Position numbers and translations under genes: made by a program. Positions 26,727 to 35,225 of a stretch of 64,000 nucleotides of DNA are shown here, piece by piece. The stretch is from Proteus vulgaris (lineage in GTDB: Bacteria > Pseudomonadota > Gammaproteobacteria > Enterobacterales > Enterobacteriaceae), in the NCBI RefSeq assembly GCF_033708015.1, contig NZ_CP137920.1, positions 3,596,001-3,660,000 of the forward strand, in the 5' to 3' direction. Position 1 is the stretch's first letter. The number at the start of each line of letters is the position of its first letter. The notes under the pieces are model-generated. The model did no database searches, had not been told where the DNA came from, and worked only from the letters and a program-made list of their open reading frames with translations.

Positions 26727-27868
26727 TGGTTAAATACCCTTTTATTTTGGGGCTGGCAATTGCCAGCCTCTTTACTTCACACACAGCACAAGCACAACTC
26801 TTCCCTGATAGACAACAAATAGACCAATGGTTAGTGGGCTTAGGGGGAGAAAATAGTTTCGACCGCAGTAAAACTATCGACTGGGGTATTTTACCAGGGC
26901 CTTTCTATACGCCTGAATTAGAATTAGGTGTCGGTATCGCTCTTATTGGTCTTTATCAAGCCGATAGTCGCCCTGATAGCAAAATCTCTTCTTTCTCGTT
27001 AAGTGGCTTTGGTTCCTCGACAGGTGCTTTTGGCATGACCTTTAGCAATTACACTTATCTTGCGGATGATACGTGGCGCTTTTATCTCACTGGCTCGTTA
27101 AACAATGTGCCAACCAATTATTGGGGAGAAGGTTATCACGAAGGCCGTGTTAAAGATCATTTTGGTGAATACCGCTCTCAAGAGTTGCACTTAACACCGA
27201 CTTTATTGCGCCAAATCACCCAAAACACCTATATAGGCTTAGGGTGGGATTATTCAAATTTACAGGCTGCAACCCCAGACGTCCCCTTTAAAGCGTATAT
27301 GGAAAAGCGCGATTTACCCTTACGCACCACAAGCTCAGGGTTAAGTGTCCGCTTTACTTACGATAGCCGTGATTTTTTACCTAATGCGCGTCAAGGGCAG
27401 GCATTTGATATTAGCTATACTCACTATTCTCCTGATACAGGGAGTAATAACCGCTTTAATGTGACACAAATGCAATATAACTACTATTATCCTTTAAGTG
27501 ACAGTGCGGTTTTAGCTTTTGATAATTATGCCCGCTTCACATCAGGCGATCTGCCTTGGAGCCAACTTTCTAAGTTAAGTAATGGTCACCAAATGCGCGG
27601 TTATTATGAAGGGCGATATCAAGATAATCATGTATTTTCAACCCAATTAGAGTATCGCCAAAAACTGGATTGGCGCCATGGCATTGCACTTTGGATTGGA
27701 GGGGGGACGTTAAGCGACCAAGCGCGTGATTTAGGTAAAGGTCATTGGTTACCCAGTGTCGGGGTGGGTTATCGATTTGAGTTTAAACCACGTATGAATG
27801 TGCGTCTCGATTTTGGTATCGGTAAAGAAAGTACAGGATTCTATTTTCAAGTAGGTGAAGCATTTTGA
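26726..27868 (+). CDS. Omp85/BamA-type surface antigen (D15) barrel without POTRA domains
   Basis: This 380-residue protein has a signal peptide (cleavage near HTAQA, residue 23) and a C-terminal beta-barrel of the bacterial surface-antigen family ending in FYFQVGEAF. The motif HQMRGYYEGRYQDN resembles the conserved (V/I)RG(F/Y) motif in loop 6 of Omp85 proteins, and the strand pairs YDSRDFLPNARQG and FRFTYDSRDF-like sequence are typical. It is too short for POTRA repeats. It may be an outer-membrane pore or an export device for its neighbours. It is translationally coupled to the gene before (TAATG) and after (4-base overlap). Confidence 0.7.
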   Translation: MVKYPFILGLAIASLFTSHTAQAQLFPDRQQIDQWLVGLGGENSFDRSKTIDWGILPGPFYTPELELGVGIALIGLYQADSRPDSKISSFSLSGFGSSTGAFGMTFSNYTYLADDTWRFYLTGSLNNVPTNYWGEGYHEGRVKDHFGEYRSQELHLTPTLLRQITQNTYIGLGWDYSNLQAATPDVPFKAYMEKRDLPLRTTSSGLSVRFTYDSRDFLPNARQGQAFDISYTHYSPDTGSNNRFNVTQMQYNYYYPLSDSAVLAFDNYARFTSGDLPWSQLSKLSNGHQMRGYYEGRYQDNHVFSTQLEYRQKLDWRHGIALWIGGGTLSDQARDLGKGHWLPSVGVGYRFEFKPRMNVRLDFGIGKESTGFYFQVGEAF

Positions 27869-29022
27869 TGTTTAAGCGGTTTCTTTTTATCAACACCATT
27901 ATCCTCTTCTTATTTATTGCGGGTTGTACTCACGTCACACCGGTTAAATCTTTGCATGCCAATATTGATAGTGTGACTCACGAAGAAGCCACTCAACGTT
28001 GGCAAACACCTGCACCATTAACAGCCCCCAATGGCTTAAGACCTTGTTGTGCTTTTGGTTACAACTTAAAAGTTAAAGCGTTCGAAATTCCTATTCCCTT
28101 TTATCGTATTAATAACGTTGTTGAGGCCTCTGCACTAGGCAATCATCGTTATAACGACAGTTTTTGGTTAGGAACCGCAGCCGTCTTAGGCTTAGGAAGT
28201 GAACAATCTGGTCTAATTTATTCCCGCAAAGGGGGATTTCTTGATATCGCCCATATTCGTGATACTGCGGATTACACTTATTATCTCTTTAGTCATATCT
28301 ATCCAAAATTAGGTCAAGCGTGGACATTAACGCTCAGTAATGAGTTAGCACAACGTAAAATCCACTTTAATGCATTCACGCCCCCTAAAAACGAATTAGA
28401 ACGTTATACCTTAAGCGCTTATCTTGCCGCACACCTCGGTTATCGCCTTGCGGTATGGCATGAAATTGCACAGTGGTATGGCTTTCGTTCAGTGCCGGGA
28501 TTCTCCGAAGGTATCTCTGCATTTTCACCTGAAGATCTCTACTCCAACTTAATTGGTGCGCGGCTTTCACTCACGTTGATCCTGAATGGTCACGCCACCA
28601 GCCTTGAACAGTATAATCAATCAATGCAGGGTATTATTCCTTCTGCGCTTTACCAATTAGAAGCTCAACCTCGCCAAGTAACACAACAATGGTTTGATGT
28701 TATTGATGGACAATGGTGGGATAGTCAGCAACGAGTTCCCAATAAATTTCTCGTTTTAATGCGTGATTATCACATCTCAGACCAGCGCTATCCCGTGTTA
28801 CCTTTCGAGGAAATAACACCGCCTCATTACCTCACGTTACCTAGTGCTTATTCTGGTTATGTTCTAGAACAATTAGCAGAATTTCAGCTTTGGCCAACCG
28901 ACGATATGGAAAATTTACCGCATCCTAAAACCTACTGGCGTGAAGCGGATTTTACTGATTTAACAGAAAAAGTACGTGAAATTGATAATAAAACTAGACC
29001 AAAAACAACAAAAACTGACTAA
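27865..29022 (+). CDS. Lipoprotein of unknown function, probably DUF4056 family
   Basis: This 385-residue protein has an N-terminal lipoprotein signal (hydrophobic core then LFIAGC, Cys21). The body carries a RPCCAFGYNLKV segment and a conserved-looking WHEIAQWYGF stretch followed by SEGISAFSPEDLYSNLIGARL. The HE pair could be part of an active or metal site, but there is no HExxH motif. I think it belongs to DUF4056, though this is from memory. The ATGA junction with the Omp85-type gene argues for a functional unit at the outer membrane. Confidence 0.65.
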   Translation: MMFKRFLFINTIILFLFIAGCTHVTPVKSLHANIDSVTHEEATQRWQTPAPLTAPNGLRPCCAFGYNLKVKAFEIPIPFYRINNVVEASALGNHRYNDSFWLGTAAVLGLGSEQSGLIYSRKGGFLDIAHIRDTADYTYYLFSHIYPKLGQAWTLTLSNELAQRKIHFNAFTPPKNELERYTLSAYLAAHLGYRLAVWHEIAQWYGFRSVPGFSEGISAFSPEDLYSNLIGARLSLTLILNGHATSLEQYNQSMQGIIPSALYQLEAQPRQVTQQWFDVIDGQWWDSQQRVPNKFLVLMRDYHISDQRYPVLPFEEITPPHYLTLPSAYSGYVLEQLAEFQLWPTDDMENLPHPKTYWREADFTDLTEKVREIDNKTRPKTTKTD

Positions 29023-29297
29023 ATAACAAACAAAATTGACACATTAAAAACGCTTATTTTTACTAAATTTAGGTTAAGTCACATCTTTTTTCATAAGATA
29101 AATTTAAGTTTATGACAAAAAAGCACTTTTTGTTAAAGGAAAAAAGCAATTATAAAACGAGGCTTTCCAGTAAAACTTATACATTTATTTAACAAGTTAC
29201 TCGTAGTTATCCTAATGTGAGGTGATAATTTGTAGATATGGAAAAAGTAATTTGCTAGTATTCGTTCGATTTTTATCCAGTTAAACGAGGAGAAGCA

Positions 29298-30092
29298 ATG
29301 CCCTCTCAATTGATGAGGACAAGTGCCGTCTTCGCTTTCTTGATTTCACTACTCTTTACTGGTGTAAGCTTTGCTTCAACCAGTACCGGCAGTTCCCAGA
29401 TGCTGCAGGCGTATTCTTTCAAAAGCACGTCAACACCGTTGCCAGATTTGAAAAAATACCCTTCGGGAACACAGCGTAAGAAAGCGTTTTTAAATGTCAT
29501 AGTTCCTATTATTGACAATGTTAATAATAAGATTTTGAGAGATCGTGAGTGGTTAACTGCTCAACGTAAAGCCCAGCACTGGGGTAGCGCAGATTTGAAA
29601 AAATTGCGTGAAATTTGTCAATACTATGGCGTTACATGTACCAGCCCGAAAAAAGTAAATTGGGATTCGTTATTAACTCGCGTTGACATTATTCCGACAC
29701 ACTTTGTCGCAACGCAAGCAGCAACGGAATCTGGCTGGGGAACATCGAAGTTGGCACAACAAAATAATAATCTATTCGGTATGCGATGTGGGAGTCAGTC
29801 TTGCAATAATATTCCAGGGAAAACCAAAGGCTATGCAGCCTACCCGGATATTGAAGGCTCAGTGATTGCTTATATGCGTAATCTCAATACGCACCGCGCC
29901 TATAATTCATTGCGCTCCTCACGAGCACAGCAAAGAATGACGCAGCAACAACTCGACTCTCGCCAGTTAATCACTGACTTGAAAGGTTACTCAGAATTGG
30001 GTTCAAGTTATAACGATTACCTGACCGAAATGTTCGACTCAAACAAAAAACTGATCACTCAAGTTCAGTTACAGTCGAAACAAGATAGTTAA
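29298..30092 (+). CDS. bax: Bax-family glucosaminidase-like protein
   Basis: This 264-residue exported protein matches E. coli Bax. It has a signal peptide (cleavage near SFAS, residue 27) and a glycoside hydrolase 73-type (FlgJ/Bax) domain with ATQAATESGWGTSKLAQQNNNLFGM; Glu144 is the expected catalytic acid. Members hydrolyse beta-N-acetylglucosaminyl linkages in peptidoglycan; Bax itself is poorly studied. AGGAGAAGCA precedes the ATG. A strong terminator follows. The next operon concerns peptidoglycan O-acetylation, which controls glycosidase access. Confidence 0.9.
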   Translation: MPSQLMRTSAVFAFLISLLFTGVSFASTSTGSSQMLQAYSFKSTSTPLPDLKKYPSGTQRKKAFLNVIVPIIDNVNNKILRDREWLTAQRKAQHWGSADLKKLREICQYYGVTCTSPKKVNWDSLLTRVDIIPTHFVATQAATESGWGTSKLAQQNNNLFGMRCGSQSCNNIPGKTKGYAAYPDIEGSVIAYMRNLNTHRAYNSLRSSRAQQRMTQQQLDSRQLITDLKGYSELGSSYNDYLTEMFDSNKKLITQVQLQSKQDS

Positions 30093-30116
30093 GCTTTAAC
30101 AAGCTTTCATCTGACA

Positions 30117-30152
30117 AAAAGCCACTTTTCTTTCTAGAGAAAAGTGGCTTTT
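30117..30152 (+). terminator. Rho-independent terminator of bax
   Basis: A 15-bp perfect stem (AAAAGCCACTTTTCT / AGAAAAGTGGCTTTT) with a 6-nt loop and a U-rich tail, starting 25 bases after the bax stop. Confidence 0.9.
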
Positions 30153-30255
30153 ATTTATCACAAGATAATCTTTTGATTGAAAGCCTGCTTAGAATTCATA
30201 ATATATGGGGTAACACGTTTGGTATGACTTTTAAATCACACCCTTAGAGCCCTTT

Positions 30256-31674
30256 ATGAATTTTTTTTCATTCGAGTTTCTCGGAGCCTTTGTTAGTTTT
30301 TTTATTCTATACTGGCTCTTTCAAAAGCACGTCAAGATCCAAAATATCCTACTGATTACAGTAAGTTATGCTTTTCTTTTTTATGCGGACTATCGTCCTG
30401 CGATAATCTTATTAAGTTATACGCTCTTTATTTATTTACTGGCGAATATATTAACTAAGTACACATCCTCTAAAGTCATATACTGGCTATTAGGACTACT
30501 CGTTGCGGTCTATTTTACTGCCTTTAAATATTATTCATTTTTCCAAGAAACACTGACACAAGCATTCCAGCAATGGGGACTCAGTATTGAGTTACCTCTT
30601 ATTGAGTTGCTTGCGCCATTAGGGCTCTCTTTCTATATTTTCCATTCAGTCAGTTATGTCGTTTCTGTTTGCCGAAAAGAGATCCCTAAAGCGCCCTTTT
30701 TGGATGTCGTTCTTTACTTGTGCTTTTTCCCAAGCATTGTTGCAGGTCCGATTAATCGCGCGAAAGAGTTTCTCCCGCAAATTCAGGCACCGACACGTAA
30801 AATCATTGATTATAAAGGGGCGATAATGCTAATTGTTTTAGCTATCGCAAAACTCTTTTGGTTAAGTGGTTGGTTCTCAACAAACTATGTCGATCCGGTA
30901 TTTAATGCCCCCGATTTAGCGCAAAGTGGACAAGTGCTAACAGCTGTTTATGCCTATGCATGGCATATCTATTTCAACTTCTCAGGTTACACCAATCTTG
31001 TTACTGGTATTGCCTTATTATTGGGCTTTGTTGTACCTCGTAACTTTAATGCGCCTTATTTAGCGATAAACTTAGCCGATTTCTGGCGTCGCTGGCACAT
31101 TAGTTTATCTACCTTTATTCGTGATTACGTCTATATTCCTTTAGGGGGTAATCGTAAAGGTGTGATTCGACAGAACTTTAATGCCTTTGCCGCAATGGTA
31201 ATTTCTGGATTATGGCACGGTGCAGCAATGACTTTTATTATTTGGGGAGCTATTCACGGGATTGGTGTGGTGTTATTGAATATTAAGCACCGCCTCTTTC
31301 CTGCGAAGAAAAATGCCCCTCCGAGTGCACTATCGTCATTAAATATGTTGTTGTCATGGATAATCACGTTCCACTTTGTTTGTTTTGCGTGGATCTTTTT
31401 CCGCAGTCAAACGGTGGGAGATGCTTTAGTCTTAATACAGCAACTCTTTAGTACAGGTGCTTGGGCATCATTACAAACAGAAGGCTTAACCCTCTTTATG
31501 TTCTGGGGACTTTTCTTACTTTATCCTTGCTTTGTGACATTAAAGGATATTGTGGCTCGTCTTGAGAAAAAAGTGCCGTGGTATGTTTATCCGCTACCAC
31601 TTGCGTTGATCCTCACGATTATTTTCATGTTGTCTCCAGATGGGGTGCCAGGATTTATTTATGCCAGCTTTTGA
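30256..31674 (+). CDS. patA: MBOAT-family O-acetyltransferase (PatA/AlgI/DltB type), probably for peptidoglycan O-acetylation
   Basis: This 472-residue polytopic membrane protein has about ten hydrophobic segments. The MBOAT landmarks include NLADFWRRWHISLSTFIRDYVYIPLGG and the catalytic histidine in GLWHGAAMTFIIWG. MBOAT proteins move an acetyl group across the inner membrane for AlgI, DltB or PatA pathways. Two SGNH-type genes follow with overlaps, matching the patA/patB/ape1 arrangement for O-acetylation of the MurNAc C6 hydroxyl. Proteus peptidoglycan is known to be O-acetylated. No alginate or teichoic acid genes are nearby. Confidence 0.82.
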   Translation: MNFFSFEFLGAFVSFFILYWLFQKHVKIQNILLITVSYAFLFYADYRPAIILLSYTLFIYLLANILTKYTSSKVIYWLLGLLVAVYFTAFKYYSFFQETLTQAFQQWGLSIELPLIELLAPLGLSFYIFHSVSYVVSVCRKEIPKAPFLDVVLYLCFFPSIVAGPINRAKEFLPQIQAPTRKIIDYKGAIMLIVLAIAKLFWLSGWFSTNYVDPVFNAPDLAQSGQVLTAVYAYAWHIYFNFSGYTNLVTGIALLLGFVVPRNFNAPYLAINLADFWRRWHISLSTFIRDYVYIPLGGNRKGVIRQNFNAFAAMVISGLWHGAAMTFIIWGAIHGIGVVLLNIKHRLFPAKKNAPPSALSSLNMLLSWIITFHFVCFAWIFFRSQTVGDALVLIQQLFSTGAWASLQTEGLTLFMFWGLFLLYPCFVTLKDIVARLEKKVPWYVYPLPLALILTIIFMLSPDGVPGFIYASF

Positions 31675-32863
31675 TTTCTGCTCAAACTTAAAAAAGACAG
31701 CAAAAGTTGCCTTAATGGTGCTATTTAGCACCCTCTTTCTGATTTGGCTGAACCAAACATCACTAGAGCGTTTTTGGCAACAACAATATCATCGCCCTGC
31801 ACCTTGGTCTGGGCTTTCTCACTATTATGCTTGGCAAGTGGGTGGGCAACTACGTGATGGTGTCTTCATTGCGGTAGAAAGCTATGGTGATTATCTACGG
31901 GTTCACCACCCTGATAATCAAGCAAAACCCATCGTACAAAGCGCAGTGCCTGAGCAACTTCCTGAAGGCTTTGCTGTCGGTCTACACTTCTTTAACGGTT
32001 ATACACGACCAGCATCACAATTAACACAACGCTTTCCTCAATTATTAGCGCGTAAGCAAGCAATGAGTGGGTTACCTTACCATTCGGTTACGGATGTATC
32101 GGATGCCGCATTAGAGGCTTTAAAACCGATTGTCCCCAAAACAGAAATTACCTTATCCCCAAAAGATAAAGTGTTATTTGCGGGCGATTCAATGATGCAA
32201 GGTGTTGCACCTTTACTTAAACGTCAACTACAAACGGATTACAACATCAGTAGCATCGATTTAAGTAAACAAAGTACAGGACTTGCCTATCCACGTTTTT
32301 TCAATTGGCCACAAACCATTGCGACACGTTTAGCCAGTGACGATGCCATTAAATTATTAGTGGTCTTTTTGGGTCCTAACGATCCTTGGGATATGCCGCC
32401 TGATGGCGGAGGACGTTACTTAAAATTTGCGAGTGAAGCATGGGAATCCGTCTACCGTACGCGTATTGCAAGCATTATAGAAAATGCCCGACAAAATAAT
32501 GTCACGGTTATTTGGGTTGGACCACCGAATATGCGCAAGCAGAAGTTATCCGAAGGTATGGCATATCTTGATAAACTTTACCGTGAAGAAGCTGAGAAAA
32601 TGGGTGAAATTTATCTATCCGTCAATGATATGTTTAAATACGAAAAAGATATTTATTCTGATTATATGGGTGATGGTAGCAGTCGTGTTAAGTTAAGAGC
32701 GGGTGATGGCATTCATTTTAGCTTAAAAGGTCAGCAAATTATTGCCCAACACGTATTCTCACGTATTCATCTTCAAGAAGAAATTAAAGAAGATAATGCA
32801 GTCGATGATGTAAAAGATAAAAACACGGTTATTGTAAATGAAACACTTAGCGCACATCCTTAA
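31661..32863 (+). CDS. patB: SGNH (DUF459-like) membrane-anchored protein, probable peptidoglycan O-acetyltransferase PatB-like
   Basis: This 400-residue protein starts at 31661, where CCAGGATTT gives a ribosome site; an upstream ATG at 31640 has none. An N-terminal hydrophobic segment (VALMVLFSTLFLIWL) anchors it. The SGNH blocks are AGDSMMQG (Ser177), FLGPNDPWD (Asn), and DGIHFSLKG (Asp and His). It overlaps the MBOAT gene by 14 bases, as expected for coupled partners. It would take the acetyl group exported by the MBOAT protein and transfer it to glycan in the periplasm. The DUF459 relation is from memory and a hydrolase role is possible. Confidence 0.72.
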   Translation: MPAFDFCSNLKKTAKVALMVLFSTLFLIWLNQTSLERFWQQQYHRPAPWSGLSHYYAWQVGGQLRDGVFIAVESYGDYLRVHHPDNQAKPIVQSAVPEQLPEGFAVGLHFFNGYTRPASQLTQRFPQLLARKQAMSGLPYHSVTDVSDAALEALKPIVPKTEITLSPKDKVLFAGDSMMQGVAPLLKRQLQTDYNISSIDLSKQSTGLAYPRFFNWPQTIATRLASDDAIKLLVVFLGPNDPWDMPPDGGGRYLKFASEAWESVYRTRIASIIENARQNNVTVIWVGPPNMRKQKLSEGMAYLDKLYREEAEKMGEIYLSVNDMFKYEKDIYSDYMGDGSSRVKLRAGDGIHFSLKGQQIIAQHVFSRIHLQEEIKEDNAVDDVKDKNTVIVNETLSAHP

Positions 32864-34070
32864 GCGTAAAACGTTAGTCAGTAGTTCAATCATACTGGCT
32901 TTAGTTTCACTCTTAGTTGCTTGTAACCAAGATACTGAAAAAACAGTCAAGCTACCTACACCAACAGTCTTACCCGCTGATGGTTCAAGACAGCTTTATA
33001 ACTATCATGATCCTCACTTTGCGGATTTTGTTAAAAAATTACAGCAAGGTCGCCAAACTGTACATATTGTTCAGTTAGGAGATTCCCATACTGCGGCTGA
33101 TTTTTTCAGTGGTAAGTTGCGTGAACGTTTTCAGACTGATTATGGTAATGGTGGTATTGGTTTTATTCCTCCGACAAATATCGCCGGTCAGCGTATTGCA
33201 AACGTACAATACCAGAGTGATAAAAAAGCATGGACACTGCTTTCAAGCAGAAAAGATAGCGATCCTGATTTCCCATTAGGGGGTTTTATTAGTGAACCTC
33301 AAGCAAAATGGGCAAAATTACAGTTATATGAAAATCCAGTCACTCAACAGCGCTATCAGTTACAAGCACTTTATAAAACGCCAACAACAGCGCAAGTGAA
33401 TGTACAGTCATCGACAAGCAAAATACTGTCACTATCGCAAACGCAAGGTAAATGGCAGTTTTCAAACCCAACAGCCATAACATTCCCTGTTAACATTACC
33501 GTTAACAAAAACCAACCTGTTAAATTAGGCGGTTGGTTGATCACCAATCAACAGCCCGGCGTAATGCTTTCTTCATTAGGCATTAACGGTGCCACGATCA
33601 ATATGATGGATAAATGGGGAGAACAGTGGACTGAAACGTTAGGGCAATTACATCCTGATATGGTGATTTTGGCTTATGGCACAAACGAAGCCTTTAATGA
33701 TACCTTTGATTTAGTTGCCTACCGTCAACAGCTTACGGATAAAATTCGCCAAATTCGCCAGCAAGCGCCGAATAGTGCCATTTTATTAATTGGCCCTTCT
33801 GATTCAGTCAAAAATAAAGAAGCGCTTGATTGCCGTTCACAACAACCCCAATGGCTAAGTGATATTGTCAGAATTCAAAAAGAAGTCGCCCAACAAGAGA
33901 AAACCCTTTTCTGGGATTGGCGTAATTATATGGGTGGCGAATGCTCAATAAAAGTATGGGCATTGTATGATTTAGCAAGACCAGATGGTGTTCATCTTTC
34001 TCGCGAAGGTTACGAAAGCAGCGCCAATACACTTTATAGTCAATTGAACACGTTAATAAACAAAGGCTGA
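32838..34070 (+). CDS. SGNH-family lipoprotein, probable O-acetylpeptidoglycan esterase (Ape1-like)
   Basis: This 410-residue lipoprotein has a hydrophobic signal ending LLVAC (Cys29). The SGNH blocks are LGDSHTAADFF (Ser83), LAYGTNEA (Asn) and DGVHLSREGY (Asp383, His386). A region of about 150 residues between blocks I and III may hold a beta-rich carbohydrate-binding insert, as in Neisseria Ape1. The D-x-x-H pair agrees with Ape1. It overlaps the previous gene by 26 bases. The likely role is removal of O-acetyl groups from peptidoglycan, which restores glycosidase access. Substrate is not shown by the sequence alone. Confidence 0.72.
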   Translation: MKHLAHILKRKTLVSSSIILALVSLLVACNQDTEKTVKLPTPTVLPADGSRQLYNYHDPHFADFVKKLQQGRQTVHIVQLGDSHTAADFFSGKLRERFQTDYGNGGIGFIPPTNIAGQRIANVQYQSDKKAWTLLSSRKDSDPDFPLGGFISEPQAKWAKLQLYENPVTQQRYQLQALYKTPTTAQVNVQSSTSKILSLSQTQGKWQFSNPTAITFPVNITVNKNQPVKLGGWLITNQQPGVMLSSLGINGATINMMDKWGEQWTETLGQLHPDMVILAYGTNEAFNDTFDLVAYRQQLTDKIRQIRQQAPNSAILLIGPSDSVKNKEALDCRSQQPQWLSDIVRIQKEVAQQEKTLFWDWRNYMGGECSIKVWALYDLARPDGVHLSREGYESSANTLYSQLNTLINKG

Positions 34071-34091
34071 TCCACGCTGTTCAACACACAA

Positions 34092-34116
34092 AAAAGGAGC
34101 TTATCGCTCCTTTTTG
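34092..34116. terminator. Bidirectional terminator between the O-acetylation operon and the CZB protein gene
   Basis: Stem AAAAAGGAGC / GCTCCTTTTT with a 5-nt loop; T-runs flank it on both strands, and it lies between convergent genes. Confidence 0.88.
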
Positions 34117-34137
34117 ATTTTTATTTATCTAATTGAG

Positions 34138-35076
34138 TTAGTAAGTCACGGAGTTTAATAAAGCATCAATATATTTGATAACATCAACACTGGCTTGTTC
34201 CATTCCTTCTATATATTGCGTTACGGCTTCTTGATCACCATTTATATTGGCGCTTAATGCTAAGCGTCCACATTCATGGACTAATTTATGTGGCTCTTCT
34301 AAGCGACGAAAAGCCTCTGTACCTGCAAATTTCCGTCCATCACCTTGGTAATACCATTTCCCTAATCGACATTCAGTGTGCTGATTAACGCAGTGCTCAT
34401 CATCTTTATTTAATAAATGGATATAAATAGCTTCTTTCCATAAAACATGATCGAGTTTGACGGTATTAAAAAATTGCTGCATCGAAATAAAGGTAAAAAT
34501 ATGTTTGAGCTCGCTTGCTTGCTCTGACAATGAGGTTAAATTTTGATGCCCTTCTTCAACTTGAATTTTTATTTGTTGAACCTGTTCTTGGTTTTTTTCC
34601 GTGGTTTCTTTAACAGGAATAAAGCGAGCGCCTAAATTATTATTAATGCTAGCAATAGAAGAAGCTTGTTTCTGGATTTCTAATGATAACTTTTTCATTT
34701 CTTGGGCTAATACTGAAAATCCAGCACCTTCTCGTCCTATATGCCCTGCTTCAATCGCTGAATTTATTGATAAAAGATTCGCCTGACTGGAAAGCCTATC
34801 AATATTACTGGCGCTCTCTTTAATTTTTTTTAGCCAACCAGAGAAATTTTCTATCTCTTCTCGATTATGCGTAAAATGCGTATCAACCTCATTCAAAAAT
34901 TGAGTTAATAAGCGAGAATTATCTAACATTCTACTGAAGAGATGTTCCATCTCATCGAGTAAATTCAGCTTATCTTGTAGCTTATTACTTGATGCTAAAA
35001 TCGAATCACGTATAAGCGTGATTGTATGAATATTACAATCCGTGTGTTTAATAAAAAGCGAATTATAGTCAACCAT
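34138..35076 (-). CDS. Soluble chemoreceptor-like protein with C-terminal CZB zinc-binding domain
   Basis: This 312-residue protein has no membrane segment. Residues about 30-200 are a long coiled coil with a methyl-accepting hairpin-like segment (ANLLSINSAIEAGHIGREGAGFSVLAQEMKKLS). The C-terminal CZB domain (about 205-305) shows the four zinc ligands: His in KLDHVLWK, Cys in ECRLGKWYYQG, and two histidines in EPHKLVHECG. It lacks a ligand-binding PAS or HAMP domain. CZB proteins sense zinc or hypochlorite and feed into chemotaxis signalling or c-di-GMP enzymes. Its partner is not in this window. Confidence 0.88.
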   Translation of the reverse strand: MVDYNSLFIKHTDCNIHTITLIRDSILASSNKLQDKLNLLDEMEHLFSRMLDNSRLLTQFLNEVDTHFTHNREEIENFSGWLKKIKESASNIDRLSSQANLLSINSAIEAGHIGREGAGFSVLAQEMKKLSLEIQKQASSIASINNNLGARFIPVKETTEKNQEQVQQIKIQVEEGHQNLTSLSEQASELKHIFTFISMQQFFNTVKLDHVLWKEAIYIHLLNKDDEHCVNQHTECRLGKWYYQGDGRKFAGTEAFRRLEEPHKLVHECGRLALSANINGDQEAVTQYIEGMEQASVDVIKYIDALLNSVTY

Positions 35077-35179
35077 ATATGATAGTCCTAAATGAGCCCA
35101 CTTAATAAAGAAACCTATAGGTTAACGAAATGTGCAGCATTTTCTGTCATATTTGATAGTCATTTATAGCAATGAAAAA

Positions 35180-35199
35180 AGCGCGTCAAAAGACGCGCT
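35180..35199 (-). terminator. Rho-independent terminator of the gntK-gntU operon
   Basis: Perfect 8-bp GC-rich stem AGCGCGTC / GACGCGCT with a 4-nt loop; on the minus strand it is followed by TTTTTTC, 27 bases after the gntU stop. Confidence 0.88.
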
Positions 35200-35225
35200 A
35201 ATAATTGAAACACAAAGATTAGAGA

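Noticed and set aside
29115..29133. Terminator-like A/T hairpin between the lipoprotein gene and bax
   Set aside because: The stem is only A-T pairs (ACAAAAA/TTTTTGT) and too weak to call.
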